Below are positions 58,008 to 64,000 of a stretch of DNA of 64,000 bases, piece by piece. The stretch lies in NCBI RefSeq assembly GCF_003347495.1, contig NZ_QCXY01000006.1:1-64000 (forward strand), read 5' to 3'. Each line of letters starts with the position of its first letter. Positions within the stretch are counted from its first letter, which is position 1. A program made the translations under genes and the position numbers. Under the pieces are notes generated by a model that had not been told where the DNA came from, ran no database searches, and saw only the letters and a list, made by a program, of their open reading frames with translations. The stretch is from Pleomorphovibrio marinus. GTDB taxonomy: Bacteria; Bacteroidota; Bacteroidia; Cytophagales; Cyclobacteriaceae.

Positions 58008-58428
58008 TTGTGAAATCTAGCCTGCCTAAAGGACGGCAGTCAGGCATGAGGAGAACCTCACACAGAGTATTAAAAATTGGCATTTACAGAAAGGAAATGA
58101 CATTTAGTTTCTCGCAGCCCTGCCCTGAGTTTTTTCAGGGGGGCGCAACGAATTCTCAACGTTCGCAGCGTAGTAGCTTTAAAAATTTGTATTTAATCAA
58201 TAAATTATTTGATTTAAAGTAATATATCAATGGTAGGGATGATTATCAAAGTGAGATTCCCCCGAAGCAAGTTCCCCGAATTGAGTTCGGGGCAGGCAGG
58301 GGCAGGCTATATGACCGCTGAAAAGAAATTATAAACATATGAAATCGAGCATGACGAGCACGTCACACACTGGGATGATTATAGACTGCGAGATTCCATA
58401 TGGCCTTTAAAAAACAAATTATAATCAT
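58008..58428 (+). repeat. Family B repeat array ending at a start codon
   Basis: Three related units can be seen. A diverged one begins near 58011 (GTGAAATCTAGCCTGCC) and runs through AAAGGACGGCAGTCAGG; a partial one at about 58226-58338 has GTTCGGGGCAGGCAGG and ends CTATATGACC plus an A-rich leader; the last runs from ATGAAATCGAGCATGACG (58339) through CACACTGGGATGATTATAG to a short leader that meets the ATG at 58429. A second hairpin (CCCTGCCCTGAG...) lies near 58117-58145. No gene lies in this gap. Confidence 0.75.
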
Positions 58429-60795
58429 ATGAAAACACAGGACTATTTCGTTTCCTTTATTTCGAAAAGCAAATACCTTTTGCTGAAAAGCTTAGTGGTA
58501 TGGATTGGGATAGCTTCTTGTCAACCAAAAGCAGAAATCGAGAGGCCACTGGACCCCTGGGCCTTTAGGTCCGTATTGGATAAAAAACCAAGAATGCTCA
58601 CCCTTGCACTTGACTCTGCCTGCTACGTGGCCTATGACCTGGCCAAACCACAACTTTATAAGGTTTGGAAGGGTGGGGTGCTGTTGGAAGGTACAGTTTA
58701 TACCAACAAAAAAAACATTCAGCCAACCAGTTGGGGCACTTCCTATTTGGAGGATAAGGAGCTTTACAACCGATGGAGAATCACTAAAGAGGGAGTAGAG
58801 GTGGCCGTATCCTGGCAATACAAAGGTTACCGTATTAGGGATAATCAAATTTTCATTTCCTATGAGGCCAGTCTCGAAGATGGAAGTAGGGCACGCATTG
58901 AAGAGCAACCGGAATTCGTGAGAAGCAGGGAGGGCAAACCGGGTTTGGAACGCAGGATTAATATAAAGGATTTACCCGATGGGTATACGCTGCATTTGTG
59001 TTCGGAAGTGGATTGTCAGCAATGGGAAGAAACAGGGGAGCAGGTTTTAAGAACCTATTTTGCATCGCTCCCAGAGCAGGAGCCTCCATCCCTTGGAGAC
59101 AAGTATGACCACTTGGGGATACTAAAGATGGAAATGAGTGATTGCTATACCTGCCATGAGGAGCACCATAAAATGGTAGGCCCCTCCTTTGAGGAGATTG
59201 CTGCCAAATATCCGGATAAAAAGAAATTCAGTTCCTACCTCACAAAAAAAATTCAGGAAGGTGGGGCAGGAGTCTGGGGAGAAATCCCCATGAACGAACA
59301 CCCGGAATTAAGTGAAAGTGACATCCGGCCCATGTTGGATTATATTTATTCCTTAAAGCCGGCCGAAGCGAAGCAATCCACTGGTTCAGCTCCCATCCAA
59401 AATGCATCCTTGAAAGAGGAGAACCTTAGGAAACCTGGTTTTGGGGTGGCTTTGGAGGGCTTGCACCCCAGTTATAATATCCAGACCCTTCATTTTGGGG
59501 ATTTTAAACCTCGGGTAGGAGCCATTGCTTTTCTGCCCGATGGGCGCTTGTTGGTATCCACATGGGACCGTATAGGTGGGGTATATTTATTGGATGGGGT
59601 ACAAGAGGGGGATACCACTCAAATCCAAATCAAACGCATTGCGGAAGGACTGGCAGAACCATTAGGGCTAGAAGTGGTGGATGGGGAAATTTATGTGCTC
59701 CAAAAGCACGAGTTGACCCACTTGGTGGATACGGATGGAGATGATATCATTGACGAATACAGGGTGGTGTCTGATGCTTGGGGGGTAACGGATGATTTTC
59801 ATGAATTTGCCTTTGGCCTGGTACACGATAAGGACAAATTTTACATCACCACCTCCATGGCCATGCGACTGATGTCCCATCAGAAGCAGCATCCCGACAG
59901 GGGAAGGACACTGGAGATAGGCAAGGATGGGAGCTACAGGGGCCTGGATTATGGGCTAAGGACGCCCAATGGAATAGGGAAAGGAGTGGATGGTGAACTG
60001 TTTGTCACAGACAATCAGGGGCAGTGGCTTCCTGGCAATAAGCTGATTCACGTGAAAGAAGGTGCCTACAATGGTATGGCCTGGGGAGTTCCTGATTCTC
60101 TAAAAGAAATTCCGGAAATGGTGCCTCCTGCAATTTGGTTACCTGATGCGGAGATTGGCAATTCCCCTTCAGAACCCATCTTGATGAAAGATGGTCCTTA
60201 TAAAGGACAGATGCTGCATGGTGATGTCACCCATGGAGGGATAAAGAGAGATTTTCTGGAGAAAATCAATGGAATCTACCAAGGTGTAGTTTTTCGTTTT
60301 TCTCAAGGCTTTTCCGCTGGTGTCAACCGACTAGCTTGGGGGCCAGATGAGGCCTTATATGTAGGGGAAGTCGGCATGGTGGGAGGCTGGAGTTGGAAGG
60401 AGAACCAGTATGGCTTGGAAAAGATAACCTATAACGGTAAGCCCACCTTTGAGATGTTGGCAGTAAGGGCTAAAAAGGACGGGTTTGAGATCGAATTTAC
60501 GGAACCCCTTTCAAAAAGGGGAATTACCAAGGAGGACCTCCTAGTTCAACAATGGTGGTATGAGCCAACCTCCTCCTATGGTGGACCCAAAAAAGACCTT
60601 ACTGACCTATTTCCGGAGGAGATTGAATTGTCCGAGGATCGTAAAAAGTGTAGGTTAGTAATTCCTGGATTAAGAGAAGAACACGTGGTTTACTTTCTTT
60701 TGTCTGAAAATATTCTCAATGAACACGATAAACCATTATGGTCAGGCGAAGCATGGTACACCCTTAATAAAATCCCCAATTCAAATGAAGAATAA
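58429..60795 (+). CDS. Cytochrome c / sorbosone-dehydrogenase-like lipoprotein
   Basis: This 788-residue protein has a lipoprotein signal (lipobox near GIASC, about 31), an N-terminal region of unknown fold (about 35-215), a class I cytochrome c domain with heme motif CYTCH (about C239-H243) and likely Met ligand in GEIPMNEHPEL (about 285), then a propeller of the sorbosone/glucose-dehydrogenase type (about 345-700; FLPDGRLLVSTWDRIGGVYLLDG and FVTDNQGQWLPGNK). It probably oxidises a sugar derivative in the periplasm and passes electrons to the respiratory chain. The gene's leader derives from a family B repeat. Its end overlaps the enolase-superfamily gene by 11 bp. Confidence 0.82.
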   Translation: MKTQDYFVSFISKSKYLLLKSLVVWIGIASCQPKAEIERPLDPWAFRSVLDKKPRMLTLALDSACYVAYDLAKPQLYKVWKGGVLLEGTVYTNKKNIQPTSWGTSYLEDKELYNRWRITKEGVEVAVSWQYKGYRIRDNQIFISYEASLEDGSRARIEEQPEFVRSREGKPGLERRINIKDLPDGYTLHLCSEVDCQQWEETGEQVLRTYFASLPEQEPPSLGDKYDHLGILKMEMSDCYTCHEEHHKMVGPSFEEIAAKYPDKKKFSSYLTKKIQEGGAGVWGEIPMNEHPELSESDIRPMLDYIYSLKPAEAKQSTGSAPIQNASLKEENLRKPGFGVALEGLHPSYNIQTLHFGDFKPRVGAIAFLPDGRLLVSTWDRIGGVYLLDGVQEGDTTQIQIKRIAEGLAEPLGLEVVDGEIYVLQKHELTHLVDTDGDDIIDEYRVVSDAWGVTDDFHEFAFGLVHDKDKFYITTSMAMRLMSHQKQHPDRGRTLEIGKDGSYRGLDYGLRTPNGIGKGVDGELFVTDNQGQWLPGNKLIHVKEGAYNGMAWGVPDSLKEIPEMVPPAIWLPDAEIGNSPSEPILMKDGPYKGQMLHGDVTHGGIKRDFLEKINGIYQGVVFRFSQGFSAGVNRLAWGPDEALYVGEVGMVGGWSWKENQYGLEKITYNGKPTFEMLAVRAKKDGFEIEFTEPLSKRGITKEDLLVQQWWYEPTSSYGGPKKDLTDLFPEEIELSEDRKKCRLVIPGLREEHVVYFLLSENILNEHDKPLWSGEAWYTLNKIPNSNEE

Positions 60796-62218
60796 CAAAC
60801 GCATATCCAAGGTTAGCATTGGACTGGATAGAAGGTCCTTCATCAAAAAATCAGGAGCTTTAGCAGCCATAGGCACACTTGGTATATCCCCTGTTTTTTC
60901 GGCCACTCAACTCCAAAAGAAAAACACCATGAAAAAGATCACCATAGAAGACGTTGATACCAACTTTGAAAGGGAACCTCTGATTCCATATCGGTTTAAG
61001 GGCAGTGCTATCACAGAAGCCTGGCAAACCCTGGCATATCTTAGAGCAGGATCAGGGATTCATCGGATAGGGATTGGGACACAAGGAACCCTCTGGTCTG
61101 ACCAGCGGGTATTTGCCGCTCATTCCACCAACGGGGGCAATGCCTTAATGTATGCTATGACAGAGAGAGCTGTTCAGTTGTTAAAGGGACATTCCTTTGA
61201 GGACCCCGTCAAGGTATTGGAGGAGCTATTGCCAGAGGTATGGGAGTATGGTAAAAAAATCACAGGAATATCCGATCTCAAAAAGACCTTTGCCCTCAAC
61301 GCCCTAGTGCCTGTGGATAATGCCATCTGGTTACTTTATGCAGATGAAAATGGGCTCAGCAAGTTTGACGACTTGATACCGGAGGCTTACAGCAAGGGGC
61401 TTTCTGCCAGGCATGACAAAGTGGCCAGTATCCCCTCCTTTAGTGTGGGGGCTAAGGTAGAAGAGGTAAAGGCTGCTGCCGACAGGGGGCACTTTATCAT
61501 GAAACTCAAGACCGGATCAGCGGGTACCCAGAAGGAGATGTTGGAAAAGGACATGGCCTTTATGGAAGGCGTGCACAAGGCGATAGGTCATTACGAAACG
61601 CCCTACACCGAAAACGGGAAGATACCCTATTATTTTGATGCCAATGAACGGTATGAAAAGAAAGAGACCCTTGAGCGGTTCTTGGATCATGCGAAAAAGA
61701 TAGGGGCTTTTGATCAAATAGCAGTGATTGAAGAACCTTTTGGGGAAGAAAATGAAACCTATGTAGGTGACCTGGGGATAAGGGTTGCTGCCGATGAAAG
61801 TGCCCATACGGTGGAGGACGCCCTCTCACGAATAGACCAGGGGTACACGGCGATAGCGGTGAAGGCCATTGCCAAAACGCTAACCATGACCATGAAAATC
61901 GCCCAGGCAGCTACTGAAAGGGGGGTGCCTTGCTTTTGTGCGGATCTAACGGTAAATCCTATTTTGGTAGATTGGAACAAGAATGTGGCCGCACGATTAC
62001 CAGCTTTTCCTGATATGAACCTGGGCTTGCAAGAAACCAACGGCCATCAGTACTATAAAAACTGGGAAAAGATGGTTTCTTACCATCCCAAATCCGAGGG
62101 AACCTGGGTGCGAACCAAAGACGGGGTGTATCCCATTGACAACAGCTTCTACGAGCAGAGCGGGGGTATCCTGCACCGCTCCGATCACTATGAAGATATA
62201 TTCGACCCTGAAGTTTAA
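60785..62218 (+). CDS. Tat-exported enolase-superfamily enzyme (MR/MLE-like)
   Basis: This 477-residue protein starts at 60785 with a twin-arginine signal (DRRSFIKKSG, about 15-24, then a hydrophobic stretch). The barrel shows K240-x-K242 (MKLKTG), metal ligands near D285 (FDANERY), E316 (IEEPFGEE) and D337 (AADESAHT), and a Lys in AVKAIAK (about 358), as in mandelate-racemase/muconate-lactonising enzymes that abstract a proton from a carboxylate's alpha carbon. A sugar-acid dehydratase, cycloisomerase or epimerase role is possible. The overlap with the cytochrome gene by 11 bp implies co-translation and a shared path. An ATG at 60719 lies deep inside the previous gene and is rejected. Confidence 0.83.
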   Translation: MKNNKRISKVSIGLDRRSFIKKSGALAAIGTLGISPVFSATQLQKKNTMKKITIEDVDTNFEREPLIPYRFKGSAITEAWQTLAYLRAGSGIHRIGIGTQGTLWSDQRVFAAHSTNGGNALMYAMTERAVQLLKGHSFEDPVKVLEELLPEVWEYGKKITGISDLKKTFALNALVPVDNAIWLLYADENGLSKFDDLIPEAYSKGLSARHDKVASIPSFSVGAKVEEVKAAADRGHFIMKLKTGSAGTQKEMLEKDMAFMEGVHKAIGHYETPYTENGKIPYYFDANERYEKKETLERFLDHAKKIGAFDQIAVIEEPFGEENETYVGDLGIRVAADESAHTVEDALSRIDQGYTAIAVKAIAKTLTMTMKIAQAATERGVPCFCADLTVNPILVDWNKNVAARLPAFPDMNLGLQETNGHQYYKNWEKMVSYHPKSEGTWVRTKDGVYPIDNSFYEQSGGILHRSDHYEDIFDPEV

Positions 62219-62303
62219 AGGGAATTAGTGTAAGGAAAAAATCAGGTTCAATGGTTAGGAGGAGTCACAACTTTCTTGTCCAAGTTAATCAAAAGTGTCT
62301 TTG

Positions 62304-63542
62304 TTAAAGGCTAGGCTGCATGCTTCCAAGAGGTTCGCTTTCCGTCGCTTGCTCTTTGGGTGCTTGGAGAACGATACGGAAAGTAGTCCCCTTTCCAAGT
62401 TCAGAATGGTTCACAAATACCCTGCCTTTATGATAACCTTCTATGATCCTTTTGGCGAGGGTCAGTCCCAATCCCCAACCCCGTTTCCGCGTTGTAAACC
62501 CGGGGATGAAGACTTTTTTGTACATTTTTTTCTCCATTCCTTTTCCGGTGTCGCTGATATCCACCAGTACGAACTTTTCACTTTCTTTTACGATGTCGAT
62601 ATAGATGGCACCTTGCCCTTTCATTGCATCTACGGCATTTTTGCAAATGTTTTCGATCACCCACTCGAAGAGGGGACGGTTGATCATGGCGAAGATGTCT
62701 TCTGCATGTGAGTTTAAATTAATACTCACCTTGCTGGAAATCCTGGGTCTGAGATAAGAGATGGTCTCCTCCACACACTGAAACACATTTTCGGATTTAA
62801 TGACCGGTGTTGAGCCAATATTGCTGAATCGTTCCGTGATGATTTTGAGTTTGTTTACATCCTTGTCCAATTCCATGATTACTTCCTTGTTTTCTTCCCA
62901 AACAGGGGAATTTTTAAAGTAATCGATCCATGCCATAAGGGATGCCAAAGGGGTGCCCAACTGGTGGGCGGTTTCTTTGGTTAATCCTGCCCAGAGCCGG
63001 TTTTGCTCGGCTACCTTTGACTGGTTGAAAAGGGCATATGCCAAGATGCCAAACACAAGGATCACGGAAAGCTGCACGTAGGGATAATACTTCAACCGGG
63101 TGAGCAGCTCCGAGTTCTTGTAATAGATGTGCATGTCATCCAGTAGTTTGATGGGTTCGTAAACCGCCCTCATTTCCTCCAGCTCCGCCCTTAGCTGGGC
63201 TTCTTTTTCATCCTCACTACTGTTTTTTTTGAATTTGATATTTTTATGTTCCAAAGGATTACCATTGGCATCCGTGGTGATTACAGGGATGGAACGGTTT
63301 TCCTGAATGATTACTTGAAACACGAAGGTAAGGTTTTCGGTATTGGTGGAAGCGTATTCCAAAGCAGCAGCGTACAAGTCAACCTGTCTTCTTTCTCTAA
63401 TCTTCAGTTCTTCCACTAGGGTATTGGTATAATAGATCGAACCAATACCGATAATTAAAGAAAAGCCAAATATTACCCATTTCACTTTAGCCCTGTTTTG
63501 GTACAGGTCTAAAGTGGCTAGGTCTTGAATTTTATTCTTCAT
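62304..63542 (-). CDS. Membrane sensor histidine kinase
   Basis: This 412-residue kinase has TM segments about 22-42 and 178-196, a periplasmic region of about 135 residues between them, then a DHp domain with an unusual H-box AGLTKETAHQLGTPLASLMAW (His about 209; split for length) and a HATPase domain with N-box EWVIENICKNAVDAMKG (about 300-316) and GWGLGLTLAKRIIEG (about 363-377). The H-box with KETAHQLGTP is a variant recurrent in Bacteroidota. It has no adjacent response regulator. The upstream ABC permease gene is 131 bp away on the same strand. Confidence 0.92.
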   Translation of the reverse strand: MKNKIQDLATLDLYQNRAKVKWVIFGFSLIIGIGSIYYTNTLVEELKIRERRQVDLYAAALEYASTNTENLTFVFQVIIQENRSIPVITTDANGNPLEHKNIKFKKNSSEDEKEAQLRAELEEMRAVYEPIKLLDDMHIYYKNSELLTRLKYYPYVQLSVILVFGILAYALFNQSKVAEQNRLWAGLTKETAHQLGTPLASLMAWIDYFKNSPVWEENKEVIMELDKDVNKLKIITERFSNIGSTPVIKSENVFQCVEETISYLRPRISSKVSINLNSHAEDIFAMINRPLFEWVIENICKNAVDAMKGQGAIYIDIVKESEKFVLVDISDTGKGMEKKMYKKVFIPGFTTRKRGWGLGLTLAKRIIEGYHKGRVFVNHSELGKGTTFRIVLQAPKEQATESEPLGSMQPSL

Positions 63543-63673
63543 TGGGGAATACGTTGGATTTTTGGGTTAGCCTGGCACAAACCAGGAGATCTTGCAAGTT
63601 AACCAATTTCAACATTCCAACATAAAACTGGCATGTGGACTTAATATTGTACCCAAATGGACAAAAAGAGAGG

Positions 63674-64000
63674 TTAGTTTTGCTTGATCCATTTCCAAAG
63701 TGTCTTATAGCTTACTTTAGAGCCGTGGACCAATATTCCTATGCGATAGATCTTGCCCGCTGCCCATGTGGTAAACAGAAACCCAGAGGTCAACAGGGAT
63801 ATGGAAAGGGCCAGTTCTATCCAGGGCACGCCATAACTGACTCTACCCATCATGGCTACAGGAGAGGTAAATGGAATGATGGAAAGCCAGTAGGAAGCAT
63901 TGCTATTGGGATCGTCCAAAACGAAAATAAACAAGCCCATGTAGGCCATTAATAAGGGGATAGTAACCGGAAACATAAATTGTTGAGCATCCGAGGGATT
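63674..64000 (-). CDS. ABC-2-type transporter permease, C-terminal part
   Basis: The frame stays open to the window edge, so only the C-terminal 108 residues are present. Three hydrophobic segments are visible (VTIPLLMAYMGLFIFVL, SIIPFTSPVAMMGRVSYG, LALSISLLTSGFLFTTWAAGKIY) with the typical IPFTSPVAMMGR loop of NatB/YhaP-like permeases. It would pair with an ATPase encoded outside the window. There is no terminator between it and the histidine kinase gene, so the two may be co-transcribed. Confidence 0.85.
   Translation of the reverse strand, partial: NPSDAQQFMFPVTIPLLMAYMGLFIFVLDDPNSNASYWLSIIPFTSPVAMMGRVSYGVPWIELALSISLLTSGFLFTTWAAGKIYRIGILVHGSKVSYKTLWKWIKQN

Noticed and set aside
58010-58222. 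70-codon open frame after the second sulfatase
   Set aside because: It is the diverged first unit of the family B array read through, with a GTG/TTG start and no protein features.

Overview
The window looks like chromosomal DNA of a marine or polysaccharide-degrading Bacteroidota, most likely order Cytophagales and close to Cyclobacteriaceae (inference). The reasons are a SusC/SusD pair with polysaccharide lyases, LytTR and propeller-type sensor proteins, lipoboxes of Bacteroidota type, few Shine-Dalgarno sites, A-rich leaders before start codons, and many short palindromic intergenic repeats. I saw no rRNA, tRNA or CRISPR array.

Layout. 1-484: two tandem copies of a hairpin-rich repeat (family A). 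1037-15765 (+): a polysaccharide utilization locus (PUL) with SusC, SusD, a PL5/PL38-like lyase, two heparinase II/III-type lyases flanking a PL8 lyase that carries a DUF1566 tail, and a BNR-propeller protein resembling ulvan lyases. The enzymes suggest a uronic-acid-containing, possibly sulfated polysaccharide. A third family A copy lies just after the PUL. 16112-23818 (-): a tightly overlapping exopolysaccharide operon (half-size TolC-like protein, Wzz/GumC-like protein with a degenerate kinase domain, Wzy-like polymerase, GT2, GT4, Wzx flippase). 23992-30890: hexapeptide acyltransferase, LytTR response regulator, a 1373-residue hybrid histidine kinase, and a membrane GT2. 30900-38728: HrpB helicase, DUF2911 protein, Gfo/Idh/MocA oxidoreductase, single-domain response regulator, GroEL/GroES and a conserved hypothetical. 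38835-41875 (-): an aldehyde dehydrogenase and an acetolactate-synthase-like ThDP enzyme in one operon.

42200-47500 is an AT-rich accessory and decay zone: AlkB-like dioxygenase, a nucleotidyltransferase without a normal start codon, two degenerate group II intron remnants, and between them a complete Xre/RES toxin-antitoxin pair and a zeta-type kinase gene with an internal deletion whose small downstream partner survives. 47561-53639: propeller histidine kinase, orphan protein, AraC regulator, lipid kinase. 53817-62218 (+): a formylglycine-generating-enzyme lipoprotein directly upstream of two overlapping Cys-type sulfatases, then a cytochrome c/sorbosone-dehydrogenase-like lipoprotein overlapping a Tat-exported enolase-superfamily enzyme. 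The end holds a histidine kinase and the 3' part of an ABC-2 permease.

The most unusual structural signal is repeat family B (14168-14370, 41876-42192, 58008-58428). Its units begin with ATGAAATCGAGC and end in an A-rich leader that stops at a start codon. In all three places the last unit runs directly into the ATG of a real gene, so the repeat supplies that gene's translation initiation region, and in one case also a 35-codon upstream reading frame ending 4 nt before the gene.
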